64,000 bases of DNA from Pseudomonas sp. GV085 (GTDB taxonomy: Bacteria > Pseudomonadota > Gammaproteobacteria > Pseudomonadales > Pseudomonadaceae), in contig NZ_QAOV01000001.1 of NCBI RefSeq assembly GCF_003050925.1, forward strand, positions 434,001 through 498,000, in the 5' to 3' direction. The translations under genes were made by a program, and so were the position numbers. How positions within the stretch are numbered: position 1 is the stretch's first letter; each line of letters starts with the position of its first letter. The notes under the pieces were generated by a model. That model had not been told where the DNA came from. It was given only the letters and a program-made list of their open reading frames with translations, and made no database searches. Shown piece by piece: positions 8,291-17,330 of this stretch.

Positions 8291-9153
8291 TGCGGGATTC
8301 CTCGGAAATTCAAAAAGTCGTGGACGTGGAAGTAGTCTTTGAAACCGGCGCCGACATCCGGGCAGGCGCTGTCGACGTTAATCGCGCCGCGCTGCTGCCT
8401 GAGGTCGTCGAGGTGCATCAGGCGAAAGTCCACGCTGAAGCGGGTTTGTTGCGTGTAATTGGGCACGGTGCCGTGCAAGTGCGAACCCGAGAACACCAGC
8501 ATCTCGGCGGTGTTGCCGGCGATGCGCAGTTCAGAGGCGCTGTTGATCGCTTCGGTGGGCACCGGGTGTTGGCGCGCCTCTTCCTTGACGTTGTCCTTGG
8601 CGCGCTGGCGTTGCACATCGATCCAGTCGGACAGGCTCCACTGCGCCGAGGTGTTTTTCACCGGGGCGTCGAAGTAGGCCGGGTTGATCATCATGGTCTG
8701 GTCAGGCTGGATCGTGTAGACCGGCATCCAGGTATTGATCTGGCAGTCGACACCGCCGTACCAGGTATCGCGATGGGGCTTGTAGGCGTAGCTGACGCCG
8801 GCGTGCAGGTAGTCGTAGTTGGGCACGACACGGATGCGCGGTACGTCGAAAATGAACTCTTCGGGAGCGGCACCGATTTCGTCGGTGAAACTGCGGATCA
8901 GCTCCTTGGCACGCAGGCTGTTGGTGAACTGACCCTTGAGGCGAGTCACCAGCACCACGAACTCTTCCACCGGCATCAGCGTGTGCAGCGCTTGGTGGTT
9001 GGTCTCGCCATCGAAGGCGGCCGTGATGCTTTGCTGGGCAAAGGCACAGAGTTCCTTTGCCGCTTTCAGTTCGGTGTTGAGGAAGATGTCGCCAGCGTAG
9101 ATCGCACTTCTGAAATCAGCGTGCTTGTGCAACTGATTGATGAATAAGTTCAC
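8287..9153 (-). CDS. Fe(II)/2-oxoglutarate-dependent oxygenase-like protein
   Basis: The product (about 288 residues) has the metal triad of this superfamily: H-x-D in the sequence YKPHRDTWYGG and the distal His in FSGSHLHGTVPN, followed by TRFSVDFRLMHLDD, whose Arg may bind 2-oxoglutarate. It resembles phytanoyl-CoA-hydroxylase-like enzymes, but the substrate is unknown. The GTG at 9153 (VNLFINQ) is proposed as start because a GTGAGA element lies just upstream; the frame stays open to 9207, so a longer form is possible. It is the first gene of a two-gene operon with the TylF-like methyltransferase. Confidence 0.75.
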   Translation of the reverse strand: MNLFINQLHKHADFRSAIYAGDIFLNTELKAAKELCAFAQQSITAAFDGETNHQALHTLMPVEEFVVLVTRLKGQFTNSLRAKELIRSFTDEIGAAPEEFIFDVPRIRVVPNYDYLHAGVSYAYKPHRDTWYGGVDCQINTWMPVYTIQPDQTMMINPAYFDAPVKNTSAQWSLSDWIDVQRQRAKDNVKEEARQHPVPTEAINSASELRIAGNTAEMLVFSGSHLHGTVPNYTQQTRFSVDFRLMHLDDLRQQRGAINVDSACPDVGAGFKDYFHVHDFLNFRGIPQ

Positions 9154-9284
9154 GGTTCTCACCCAGGAATACTTTGGCTCTCTTAAGAGTCGGCAATACA
9201 TTGGCAAACTGAAGCGCCATCCTCGAACGAAACGATCAATACCTTGATTTGGCGAAGAAGTGCGCGGCTTTGCACCGGGCTGAA

Positions 9285-9320
9285 AGCAAACATCCCGCAG
9301 CGATCGCTCGCGGCGGGATG
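9285..9320 (-). terminator. Intrinsic terminator-like hairpin after the phosphate transporter
   Basis: CATCCCGC (9291-9298) pairs with GCGGGATG (9313-9320). On the minus strand the hairpin is followed by TTTGCTTTC. It lies 20 bases beyond the stop of the PiT gene. Confidence 0.6.
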
Positions 9321-9339
9321 TGGGTAGAGGCGGGAATGA

Positions 9340-10953
9340 TCAGAACAGTTGGGTGAACAACCAGTACAAACTGCCCGACAGCAGGATAGCCGCCGGCAAG
9401 GTCAGCACCCAGGCCATCAGCAGGTTGCGGATGGTCTTCATCTGCAAGCCGCCGCCGTTGGCGACCATGGTCCCGGCCACCCCCGATGACAGCACGTGAG
9501 TGGTCGACACCGGCACGCCGAACATGTCGGCGGCGCCGATGGTCAGCATCGCCACGGTTTCTGCCGAGGCGCCCTGGGCGTAGGTCAGGTGGGTCTTGCC
9601 GATTTTCTGGCCGACGGTCACCACGATGCGCTTCCAGCCGACCATGGTGCCCAGGCCCAGGGCGATGGCCACGGCGATTTTCACCCACAGCGGAATGAAG
9701 CGCGTGGAGTTGTCGATCTGTTGCTTGAACAGTTGCAACTTGCCGCTGGTGTCGGCGTCGAAATTGCCGACCTTGTTCTTGTCCATCAGGCGAATGGTTT
9801 CGCTGCTCAAATACATGTCGTTACGCACGTTGCCCACGGCCTCGGCCGGGACTTTCGACAACGAGCCATAACCCTTGACCTGGACGCCGATGCTGCCGGT
9901 CAGCGCCGCCAGCGCCGGCACCAGTTGCGGGGTCGCTACCTTGCTGCGCACATATTCGGACAGCACCGGGCGCGGGTCGGCCGGCGCTGGCAGCGGAGCA
10001 GCTTTGACCAACGCTTGCTGGGTGACTTCGGCGACCGCCGCGAACTGCAGCGCCTGATCGGCCGGCATGGTGCGGTTCAGTGCGTAAGCCATTGGCAGCG
10101 TGCCCACCAGAATCAGCATGATCAGACCCATGCCTTTCTGGCCATCGTTGGAACCGTGGGCAAACGACACACCCGTGCAGGTCAGGATCAACAGGCCGCG
10201 AATCCACCATGGCGGCGGGGTCTCGCCCTTTGGCTCCTTGTACAGCGCACGATTCTTGACGAACGCGCGCAGCGCCAGCAACAGCAGCGCGGCGCAGCCG
10301 AAGCCGACCAGCGGCGAGAGCAGCAACGCGTAACCGATTTTGATTGCCTGGGCCCAGTCCACGCCGCTGGTGCCGTCGCGGCCGTGCATCAGGGCGTTGG
10401 CCACGCCGACCCCGATGATCGAACCGATCAGGGTGTGCGATGACGACGCCGGCAGGCCCAGCCACCAGGTGCCGAGGTTCCACAGGATGGCGGCGATCAA
10501 CAGGGCGAAGATCATCGCGAAACCGGCAGACGAGCCGACTTGCAGGATCAGCTCGACCGGCAGCAGGGCGATGATGCCGAACGCCACCGCGCCGCTGGAC
10601 AGCAGCACCCCGAGGAAATTGAAAAATCCGGACCAGACCACCGCCACGTTCGGCGGCAGCGAGTGGGTGTAAATCACCGTGGCCACCGCGTTGGCGGTGT
10701 CATGGAAACCATTGACGAACTCAAAGCCCAGGGCGATCAGCAACGCCACGCCGAGCAGCAGGAACGGTGTCCAGGTGGTCACCACCGTGCCGAGTTCGTT
10801 CATGTCGTGCATCAGGCTATAGGCGGTAAACAACAAGCCGATGGCCAGCACGGCAAAAAACACCACGATGGTGATCAGGCCAGGTTTCTTGTCGAATTGC
10901 GGTATGGCGCTACTGGCGGGTGCCGGGGAGGCGGTGAAGGAGGGCGTAGCCAT
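9340..10953 (-). CDS. PiT family inorganic phosphate transporter
   Basis: The 537-residue inner-membrane protein has the two inverted PiT signatures: GFEFVNGFHDTANAVATVIYT near the N-terminus and GVPVSTTHVLSSGVAG near the C-terminus, with GVSFAHGSNDGQKGMG between. It takes up phosphate, probably as a metal-phosphate complex, driven by protons. A hydrophilic loop of about 120 residues splits the two halves, as in PitA-type proteins. ATG 10953 has AGGA 9 bases upstream; ATG 10962 would place the same AGGA too close. Confidence 0.92.
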   Translation of the reverse strand: MATPSFTASPAPASSAIPQFDKKPGLITIVVFFAVLAIGLLFTAYSLMHDMNELGTVVTTWTPFLLLGVALLIALGFEFVNGFHDTANAVATVIYTHSLPPNVAVVWSGFFNFLGVLLSSGAVAFGIIALLPVELILQVGSSAGFAMIFALLIAAILWNLGTWWLGLPASSSHTLIGSIIGVGVANALMHGRDGTSGVDWAQAIKIGYALLLSPLVGFGCAALLLLALRAFVKNRALYKEPKGETPPPWWIRGLLILTCTGVSFAHGSNDGQKGMGLIMLILVGTLPMAYALNRTMPADQALQFAAVAEVTQQALVKAAPLPAPADPRPVLSEYVRSKVATPQLVPALAALTGSIGVQVKGYGSLSKVPAEAVGNVRNDMYLSSETIRLMDKNKVGNFDADTSGKLQLFKQQIDNSTRFIPLWVKIAVAIALGLGTMVGWKRIVVTVGQKIGKTHLTYAQGASAETVAMLTIGAADMFGVPVSTTHVLSSGVAGTMVANGGGLQMKTIRNLLMAWVLTLPAAILLSGSLYWLFTQLF

Positions 10954-11080
10954 CACGGACATTCCTGAGGAGGGAGGTGTACCAGTGATAATCGTTGCCA
11001 ATTGTTACAGGTAGGCTGCTTTGGGTCAGTGTTTTGGGTTTTTTGCAGGGCCGCTGATCTGAAGTCAAGCGCTGAAATCC

Positions 11081-11174
11081 ATGTAGGAGCGAGCCTGCTC
11101 GCGAATGCGGACTGGCATTCAACATCTCTATTGAATGTTCCGCCCTCTTCGCGAGCAGGCTCGCTCCTACAGGG
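11081..11174. repeat. REP pair
   Basis: Inverted units (TGTAGGAGCGAGCCTGCTCG and complement) enclose about 45 bases between the PiT start region and the ZntB-like stop. Confidence 0.88.
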
Positions 11175-11186
11175 TTTCATGGATGC

Positions 11187-12209
11187 TCAATAATCCCGCT
11201 GCTTACGAAACGCCCAGCGCCCGGCGATCACGGTAAAGCTTGCGACCAGCGCCACCAGGATCCAGAAACCCTGCGGATCACCGGCCAGCGGAATGCCGCC
11301 GACGTTCATGCCGAAGAAGCCGGCGATGATGTTGATCGGCAGCGCCAGCACCGTTACCACCGTCAGGGTGAACAGCGTGCGGTTGGTCTGTTCGTTGATG
11401 TTGGCGGCGATCTCTTCCTGCAACAGCTTGATCCGCTCACCCAGCGCCGTGAGGTCGTTGATGATCAGCGCAAACTCCTCGGTGGATTTACGCAGCTCCT
11501 TGACGTCTTCCTTTTGCAGCCATTGCGGTGGCCGGTTGAGCAGGCGCAGCAAGGAGCCTGGCTCCAGCGCCAGCAGTCGTTGCAAACGCACCAGCACCCG
11601 GCGATTGGCGCCCAGCTCGGCGCGGTTGGTCGACAGCCGCGAGGACAGTAATTCGTCTTCGATCTGATCCACGCTCTGGCTGGTCTTGCGCACGATCTGG
11701 GTCAGCACTTCACCCTGGTCGCGCAGCAGATGCACCAGCAGCTCCAGCGGGGAGCGAAAGCATTCCCGGGCCTTCACCGACGAGCGCAGTTTGTCCACCG
11801 AGTGCAGCGGTTGCAGGCGGGCGCTGACGATCAGCCGACTGCGGGCGCACACCCACAGCGTCGAGACGTCCGACGAGACCATGTTGCTGAGGTTGAACAC
11901 CACGTCGTTGACCACCGCCAGCAACGCCGAATCGACATGTTCGATGCGCGTCGAGCGCGAGCCCTCGTGCAGCGCTTCGAAAAATTCCTCAGGCAACTCC
12001 AGATGGCTTTTCATCCAGCGTTCGCACGCGGCGTGGGCCAGGTTCAGGTGCAGCCAGAGAAATTGCTCGTCGCTTTGCGGTTGTTGCAGGTACTGCAAGG
12101 CCTCGGCGGAATTGATTTCTCGGCCGGCCTCACCGGGGCGAAAGCTGAAACCGTAGAGCAGGCCGAACAGATCCGTGTCGCGATGGCTTTGATCGATGCT
12201 GTGGTTCAT
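11187..12209 (-). CDS. zntB: CorA/ZntB family divalent-cation transporter
   Basis: The 340-residue product has a large soluble N-terminal domain, a long stalk helix and two C-terminal transmembrane helices joined by the GMN loop (FFGMNVGGIPLAG), the signature of the CorA/ZntB superfamily. The VGGIP continuation after GMN is the ZntB-like form, which moves Zn(II) with protons. The start MNHSIDQ at 12209 is preferred over an ATG four codons upstream. The gene is divergent from the chemoreceptor. Assignment to zinc rather than magnesium is inferred from the loop. Confidence 0.8.
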   Translation of the reverse strand: MNHSIDQSHRDTDLFGLLYGFSFRPGEAGREINSAEALQYLQQPQSDEQFLWLHLNLAHAACERWMKSHLELPEEFFEALHEGSRSTRIEHVDSALLAVVNDVVFNLSNMVSSDVSTLWVCARSRLIVSARLQPLHSVDKLRSSVKARECFRSPLELLVHLLRDQGEVLTQIVRKTSQSVDQIEDELLSSRLSTNRAELGANRRVLVRLQRLLALEPGSLLRLLNRPPQWLQKEDVKELRKSTEEFALIINDLTALGERIKLLQEEIAANINEQTNRTLFTLTVVTVLALPINIIAGFFGMNVGGIPLAGDPQGFWILVALVASFTVIAGRWAFRKQRDY

Positions 12210-12481
12210 GAGGGCTCGCAAGGGGAGACGCCTGTCGCAGGTTTCGCAGGTTCACTTGAGCGGCATCATCGCAAGCCTGGATGACGTTTTTGTGACAGGA
12301 AAATAACGCAAACGATTGCACTACCGGCGGTCGGAATTCTCTCAAGAACCGCTCTGGCTCGCCGATCACGCTTGGGTTGAGTTGCGCGCCGCAGGCCTCG
12401 GCGGAGATCGCAGACAGGGAAGTCCGGACACCTTTCACGCCTTAACGGGGCGTGCCTCATTCCAGTCATGAGTACCATCCG

Positions 12482-14107
12482 ATGCTTTTGCAAAAGTCCC
12501 TGAGAGCACAAATTCTCGCCCTACTGAGCGGCAGCCTGCTGGCGATGCTGTTGATCGCCCTGGCATGCTTTCACTTGCTGTCCAGCGGTGTGCAGAGCTA
12601 CGCCAATCTGATCGAGGGCCCGCTGCATACCTCGCAATTGATCGATGAAGCCAACCTGCAATTCAAGGTGCAGGTGCAGGAGTGGAAAAACGTCCTGTTG
12701 CGCGGCAAGCAACCGGCGGACCTGAGCAAGTACTGGGGGCAATTCGAAGACCGTCAGCGCGATGTGCAAAACATCCTCGGCGAGCTGGCCGGGCAGAAGG
12801 GCATCGAGCCGCCACTCAAGAGCCGCATCGAGCGCTTGCGTGAGGAGCATCGCCAGTTGGGCGCGGCTTATCAGAAGGGCCGGGACGCGTTCGTGGCCGC
12901 CGGTGGTGACCCGACGGCAGGCGACGCGGCGGTCAAGGGCGTGGACCGCGCGGCCAGCGATCAGATGAGTGAACTGGTCAGCGAGTTGCGCAAACAGGGC
13001 GCCGAACAATCGACGCTGATCAGCGCCGCTGCCGATCGCACGGTGATGCTGGGGATCATGGTAATGCTGGTTTCGAGTTTGCTGATCGGCCTGCTGAGCC
13101 TGTGGCTGGTCAACCGCAATCTGGTCGAGCCGATCCGCAAACTGATCGAATACGTGGCGCAGCTCAGCCGGGGGCGTATTGCCGAGCGCGTGGCCAGCAA
13201 CCGTCAGGACGAGTTGGGCAAACTGGCGATGGCCGCCAACACCCTGCGCGACTTCCTCGCCGAAACCTTCAGCCGTTTGCAGCGCAGTGCGTCGGACCTG
13301 GATAGCGCCAGCGGTGAGTTGAACTCGATCGCCACCGTGATGGCCGGCGGTACCAACGAGCAGTTCAATCGCACCGATCAGGTGGCCACGGCGATGAATG
13401 AAATGTCCGCCACCGCACAGGAAGTGGCCCGTCATGCCGCCGAAGCGGCGCGGGCCGCCGACGATGCCGACCAGTCCGCCCAGCAGGGCGAAAAAGTCAT
13501 GCAGGGCACCATCCATACCATCACCCAGATGCGCGGCGAAATCGCCAACACCGCCACGGTCATCCGCCAACTGGAAACCGACAGCGGGCGCATCGGCAAG
13601 GTTCTGGAAGTGATCCGCGGCATCGCCGAACAGACCAACCTGCTGGCGCTCAACGCGGCCATCGAAGCGGCCCGCGCCGGTGAGGCCGGACGCGGTTTCG
13701 CGGTGGTGGCCGATGAAGTGCGCAGCCTGGCCCAGCGCACGGCGGCGTCGATCATCGAGATCAATCAGATCATCCAGACCGTGCAGACCGGTGCAATCGA
13801 AGCGGCCCAGGCGATTGAAAGCGGTCAGTCGCGCAGCGAACAAAGCGTGCAGCAAGTGACTGAAGCCGGCGCCATGCTCGAACGCATCACCCTGGCCGTG
13901 GAGGCCATCCGCGACATGAACCGCCAGATCGCCACTGCCGCCGAAGAGCAGACATCGGTGGCCGAAGACATCTCGCGCAACCTCACCGAGATCACCAGCA
14001 TCGCCAGCACCAACCTGGACAACGTGCAGCGCACTGAAGCGGCCAGCAACAACCTGCACGGTTTGTCGGGGCAGTTGAACGAGGTGACGGCGCGCCTGAG
14101 CGCTTGA
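12482..14107 (+). CDS. Methyl-accepting chemotaxis protein
   Basis: The 541-residue receptor has an N-terminal transmembrane helix ([17 protein letters not shown]), a roughly 150-residue periplasmic helical sensor, a second transmembrane helix ([22 protein letters not shown]), a HAMP linker ([20 protein letters not shown]) and a cytoplasmic signalling domain with the conserved hairpin tip [19 protein letters not shown]. The sensor is a four-helix-bundle type, not a Cache domain. The start MLLQKS is chosen because it leads directly into the first membrane helix; a GTG start at 12452 is possible. Ligand unknown. Confidence 0.92.
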   Translation: MLLQKSLRAQILALLSGSLLAMLLIALACFHLLSSGVQSYANLIEGPLHTSQLIDEANLQFKVQVQEWKNVLLRGKQPADLSKYWGQFEDRQRDVQNILGELAGQKGIEPPLKSRIERLREEHRQLGAAYQKGRDAFVAAGGDPTAGDAAVKGVDRAASDQMSELVSELRKQGAEQSTLISAAADRTVMLGIMVMLVSSLLIGLLSLWLVNRNLVEPIRKLIEYVAQLSRGRIAERVASNRQDELGKLAMAANTLRDFLAETFSRLQRSASDLDSASGELNSIATVMAGGTNEQFNRTDQVATAMNEMSATAQEVARHAAEAARAADDADQSAQQGEKVMQGTIHTITQMRGEIANTATVIRQLETDSGRIGKVLEVIRGIAEQTNLLALNAAIEAARAGEAGRGFAVVADEVRSLAQRTAASIIEINQIIQTVQTGAIEAAQAIESGQSRSEQSVQQVTEAGAMLERITLAVEAIRDMNRQIATAAEEQTSVAEDISRNLTEITSIASTNLDNVQRTEAASNNLHGLSGQLNEVTARLSA

Positions 14108-14116
14108 GTCCAGGAT

Positions 14117-14158
14117 GCACAAAAGCCGCACGACTTCTCAATCGTGCGGCTTTTGTGC
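14117..14158. terminator. Bidirectional intrinsic terminator
   Basis: A perfect 17-base inverted repeat (14117-14133 with 14142-14158), CAAAAGCCGCACGA type, has A-rich and T-rich flanks on its arms. It sits between the convergent chemoreceptor and PepSY genes and can serve both. Confidence 0.85.
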
Positions 14159-14167
14159 GTTTCGGGA

Positions 14168-14473
14168 TCAGGTGTCCTGTTTGTTCTTCAGGACCTTGCC
14201 GTTGGAGGCATCGATGTCCACATCCCACTCGACGTTCTTGGCATCACGCAGTTCGACTTCGTACTCGTAACCGTTGAAGTAGTTGTCCAGTTCGGTTTTG
14301 GTGATCGTTGCACCCGGGTGCAGATCCAGCGCGATCCTGTTCAGATCTTCCAGCGACTTGATCTTGCCGTCCTTGACCAGCTGCGGGATCTCATCGACCC
14401 GTACATCGGCCTGGGCCAGGCCCGCGGCAAAGGTCAGGGTTGCAGCGGTCAACAAAGCAGTCAGGGTCTTCAT
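14168..14473 (-). CDS. PepSY domain periplasmic protein
   Basis: The 101-residue product has a Sec signal peptide (MKTLTALLTAATLTFAAGLAQA) and one PepSY-like domain: a helix around the GATITKTELD segment and a two-strand EYEVELRDAKNVEWDVDIDASNGKVL hairpin. PepSY domains are thought to inhibit peptidases or sense envelope state; some in Pseudomonas are controlled by two-component systems, though none is adjacent here. A single gene with its own terminator. Confidence 0.8.
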   Translation of the reverse strand: MKTLTALLTAATLTFAAGLAQADVRVDEIPQLVKDGKIKSLEDLNRIALDLHPGATITKTELDNYFNGYEYEVELRDAKNVEWDVDIDASNGKVLKNKQDT

Positions 14474-14567
14474 GGGCTTCTTTCCTTGGGTGATCCGTTC
14501 AAGTGAGATCAGGTTAGTGTGTGTAACTTAATCCACCCTTAAATCCCTCTGCATGTCCTGCATCAAT

Positions 14568-14662
14568 CCCTGTGGGAGCGAGCCTGCTCGCGAAAGCGGA
14601 GGGGCAGTCAACGTTGATGTTGCGGCTGATGGCCCTTTCGCGAGCAAGCTCGCTCCTACAGG
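14568..14662. repeat. REP pair
   Basis: Inverted units CCTGTGGGAGCGAGCCTGCT and GCGAGCAAGCTCGCTCCTAC surround about 45 bases between the PepSY gene's upstream region and the glycerophosphodiesterase stop. Confidence 0.88.
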
Positions 14663-14679
14663 TTTTGTGCAATAGCGCG

Positions 14680-15810
14680 TCAATAGCCGTTGTTCTGTAG
14701 CACCTGCGCCACGCTCGCCGCCGGGCGTTTATAGAACTTCAACAACTCGCTGGCGCGATTGGTGAAAATACCGTCAACCCCGGCTTCCATGACTTTCTGG
14801 AAGTCCACCGCTTCGTCGATGGTGTACACGTGCACCAGCAGGCCCTGATCGTGGGTGTACTGGTTCATCCACGGTTGCACCAGATCCGAATAACTCTGGT
14901 CGCCACCCTGGGTCAGTGCGGCAGACGGGCCGGTGCCGATGGCGCCCTGGGCCTTGGCGTAGTCGACCCAACGCTGGAATTCGGCTTTGTCCTTCGGTTC
15001 CTGTGCGGCGTAGTACGCGGCCTTGTCCTTGGTGCCGGACTCGGCAAATGTCACCTTGGACTTGGGCTCGATACTGCCTTCACCGACCCACAACAGCAGG
15101 ATCTTCGGCACCTTCGGCATTTCCTTTTGCAGCAGTTCGAGGCTGCTCTTCTCGAAGGTCTGCAGGACCACCTTGCCTTTGCCCTGGCCGACCGCCAGCT
15201 CGCTTTTCGCCAGTTTCGAACCGGTCGGGCTCAGCCAGCCGCGGTCCTGAAGTTTTTCCTTGAGGTCGTGTTCAATGCCGGGAAACTGCTTGGGCTCCTT
15301 GGTCTCGATGTACAGGCCGGGCTTGTGCAGGGAGTTGCCCTCGGCGATGTCGATGATTTCATCGAGGGTCAGAATCTTCAGGCCCGCGAAGGCGGGACGT
15401 GCGCGGTCCGGGTACGCGGCATTGAACCAACTGCCCGCATCCAGGGTTTTCAGCTCGGCCATGGTGAACGCATTGGCGGGGCTGTCCTTGCGCTCGGGGA
15501 ATTTGCTGGCAACGTCGGTGGTGCGTTGCAGATTGTTGTCGTGCAGGGCAAACAGCACGCCATCCTTGCTGCGTTGCAGATCCAGTTCCAGGTAGTCGGC
15601 GCCCAGGTCGCGGGCCGTCTTGTAGGCGGCGGCGGTGGATTCCGGTGCATCGAACGACGCGCCACGGTGGGCGATCACCGCAGGATGCGGAATGCCCAAG
15701 CGGGTCGCCAGTGCCGCAGGACCGGGTTCGCTGGCGGCTTGTGCGTGACCGACGCCGAGGCCGAGCAGCAGGCTCAGTAACAGGGCGCTTCTAGTAAAGG
15801 TTGCGGGCAT
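14680..15810 (-). CDS. glpQ: Periplasmic glycerophosphodiester phosphodiesterase
   Basis: The 376-residue product has a signal peptide (ALLLSLLLGLGVGHAQA) and the GDPD TIM-barrel signatures: VIAHRGASFDAPEST near residues 43-57, ELDLQRSKDG with metal-binding acidic residues near 75-84, ALHDNNLQRTT, and the late VYTIDEAVDFQKVMEAGVDGIFTN. It cleaves glycerophosphodiesters to glycerol-3-phosphate and an alcohol. ATG 15810 has AAGGAT upstream and leads into the signal peptide; the frame stays open a further 600 bases upstream, but that part overlaps another gene. No glpT or phosphate-box partner is adjacent. Confidence 0.9.
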   Translation of the reverse strand: MPATFTRSALLLSLLLGLGVGHAQAASEPGPAALATRLGIPHPAVIAHRGASFDAPESTAAAYKTARDLGADYLELDLQRSKDGVLFALHDNNLQRTTDVASKFPERKDSPANAFTMAELKTLDAGSWFNAAYPDRARPAFAGLKILTLDEIIDIAEGNSLHKPGLYIETKEPKQFPGIEHDLKEKLQDRGWLSPTGSKLAKSELAVGQGKGKVVLQTFEKSSLELLQKEMPKVPKILLLWVGEGSIEPKSKVTFAESGTKDKAAYYAAQEPKDKAEFQRWVDYAKAQGAIGTGPSAALTQGGDQSYSDLVQPWMNQYTHDQGLLVHVYTIDEAVDFQKVMEAGVDGIFTNRASELLKFYKRPAASVAQVLQNNGY

Positions 15811-16020
15811 GGTCGAGATCCTTTCGCAATGAGGGTGCGTCCCTTTTAACAACTGATCATTGCAGGCGCTATAGCAAGACCGACACAAACCTGTCCAAAG
15901 CTGATGTTCGTCAGCGCTTTTGTGCGCCCGCTTGCAGTACGCTGGGGCCCTGCAATTTCCCCGGCAGAGGGAAACGCAGGCCCTGCGTGCAAACCAACGA
16001 TCACCATTGCGGGGTTTACC

Positions 16021-16347
16021 ATGCGCATCACTTCCCAGCTCATCTGCCAGGCTGCCGACCAACTCAAAGGCTTCGTCGGCCTCAACCGCAAGACCGGCCA
16101 CTACATCGTGCGTTTCAGCGAAGACTCGTTCGGCATGGACGTGGCGGACGACGGCATTATCCCGACCAGCGAATTTGTCTGGGCCACTGGTCCCGGGCAA
16201 ACCATGACGCTCAAGCGTGAGTTGATTCAGTTGCTGCTGGACCAGAACATCGATGACCGGATCAACATCACCGAGCCGTTGCGGGTGTACATGAACCGGC
16301 GGGACGTACCGGAGATTTCGGCGGTTCGCAGTCTGGTTCGGGGGTGA
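16021..16347 (+). CDS. Small conserved Pseudomonas protein (DUF2025-like)
   Basis: The 108-residue soluble protein begins MRITSQLICQAADQLKGF and contains GHYIVRFSEDSFGMDVADD. From memory this matches the DUF2025 family typified by P. aeruginosa PA1123, whose function is unknown. No signal peptide or membrane segment is present. ATG 16021 is chosen as the family start; the frame is open upstream to 15904. It is divergent from the glycerophosphodiesterase with about 210 bases between. Confidence 0.75.
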   Translation: MRITSQLICQAADQLKGFVGLNRKTGHYIVRFSEDSFGMDVADDGIIPTSEFVWATGPGQTMTLKRELIQLLLDQNIDDRINITEPLRVYMNRRDVPEISAVRSLVRG

Positions 16348-16372
16348 GTTTTTGCGGTGATTTGGCTGGCGC

Positions 16373-16466
16373 CATCGCGAGCAGGCTCGCTCCCACAGGT
16401 TTTTGTGTTGGGAATATGTCTTGCGTACACCCACGCCCCCTGTGGGAGCGAGCCTGCTCGCGATGG
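16373..16466. repeat. REP pair, inverted orientation
   Basis: GCGAGCAGGCTCGCTCCCAC and, 40 bases on, its complement lie between two convergent genes. Confidence 0.87.
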
Positions 16467-16514
16467 CGGCCTGAAGAGCTCTGAATCAGTTACTGATTGA
16501 ACCCGTAAGCCCGC

Positions 16515-17252
16515 TCAACCCTGCGCACTTGCGTATGACACCGCGCATACCGACCGCCCCGCACAGGCTGCGACAAAGGCGCCAACCAACGGCGGCAAGA
16601 CGCCCTTGAGCGCCGCCCGCTCGGGCTGGAACAAGGTCGCGACAAAGAACGGATGGCCGCTGAGTTCGACCGCCCGCAGTCCGTGTTCCGAGTCGTGGCC
16701 GACGGCGTGCAGTTCGCGCTTGAGCAGCTCCCCTTCGAACTGCGGATTCACACCATAACGACAGCGATAGCCTTCACGAATCTCGGCGCTTTCGTACGCC
16801 TGGGCAATCAACGAGCCTTCATGTAAATGAATGGTATCGACGGCCTCCACCAGTGAGCACGTCAGCGGTGTCAGCAGCGCCCGTATTGCATCGGGTGAAG
16901 TCTCGCCGTGTTCGGCATCCGACCAGCCTAGTACGTTGCGCGCATATTCCAGCACCGCGTGTTGAAAACCACCGCAGGTGCCGAGGAAAGGTCGCCGTTG
17001 TTCGCGGGCAAAACGGATCGCTGTTAATGCGCCATCCGTGCTGCGGTAAGGGCTAGCCGGCACACACCAGAAACCGTCGAATGTGTGCAGTGGTGTCTCG
17101 GCGTGGATTTCATCGGTGGCGAGCCAGTGCCATTGCAGGTTCAGGCCCGTGTGTTCGGCGGTCATTTCGAGGGCCACAGGAATGGCCTGGTGGGCGGTGA
17201 CGTGTGGGTCGTAGTCGCCGATCAGGGCGATGCGAATCGGGCGGTTTTCCAT
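16515..17252 (-). CDS. CTP synthase C-terminal-like glutamine amidotransferase
   Basis: The 245-residue product resembles only the glutamine amidotransferase half of CTP synthase: IRIALIGDYDPHVTAH at the start, DGFWCVPASPYRSTDGAL, and the nucleophile elbow FLGTCGGFQHAVLEYARN with Cys in GTCGG. It ends with GHPFFVATLFQPE, carrying the His-Phe and Pro-Glu elements. Related proteins are catalogued as CTP synthase C-terminal region-related (seleno)proteins because some have selenocysteine at the nucleophile; here the codon is TGC, so plain Cys. No synthetase domain is present and the acceptor is unknown. ATG 17252 has an AGAGGC element upstream. Confidence 0.8.
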   Translation of the reverse strand: MENRPIRIALIGDYDPHVTAHQAIPVALEMTAEHTGLNLQWHWLATDEIHAETPLHTFDGFWCVPASPYRSTDGALTAIRFAREQRRPFLGTCGGFQHAVLEYARNVLGWSDAEHGETSPDAIRALLTPLTCSLVEAVDTIHLHEGSLIAQAYESAEIREGYRCRYGVNPQFEGELLKRELHAVGHDSEHGLRAVELSGHPFFVATLFQPERAALKGVLPPLVGAFVAACAGRSVCAVSYASAQG

Positions 17253-17330
17253 GCGGGGCCTCTGCACTTGTTGATTGCTGGTGCCCACTATAGATTGGCG
17301 TTCACGCACTCAATATTGGCATTTTCCCAA

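Noticed and set aside
9154..9207. Longer N-terminus (MPMYCRLL) for the oxygenase
   Set aside because: It has no clear ribosome-binding site and adds residues outside the fold. The GTG start at 9153 is favoured, but the longer form is not excluded.
12521..14131. A 536-codon antisense open frame over the chemoreceptor
   Set aside because: It mirrors the receptor's codon bias, has no domain signatures, and runs through the terminator hairpin.
14680..16434. A 584-residue version of the glycerophosphodiesterase
   Set aside because: The extension overlaps the DUF2025-like gene and precedes a clear signal peptide start with a ribosome-binding site at 15810.
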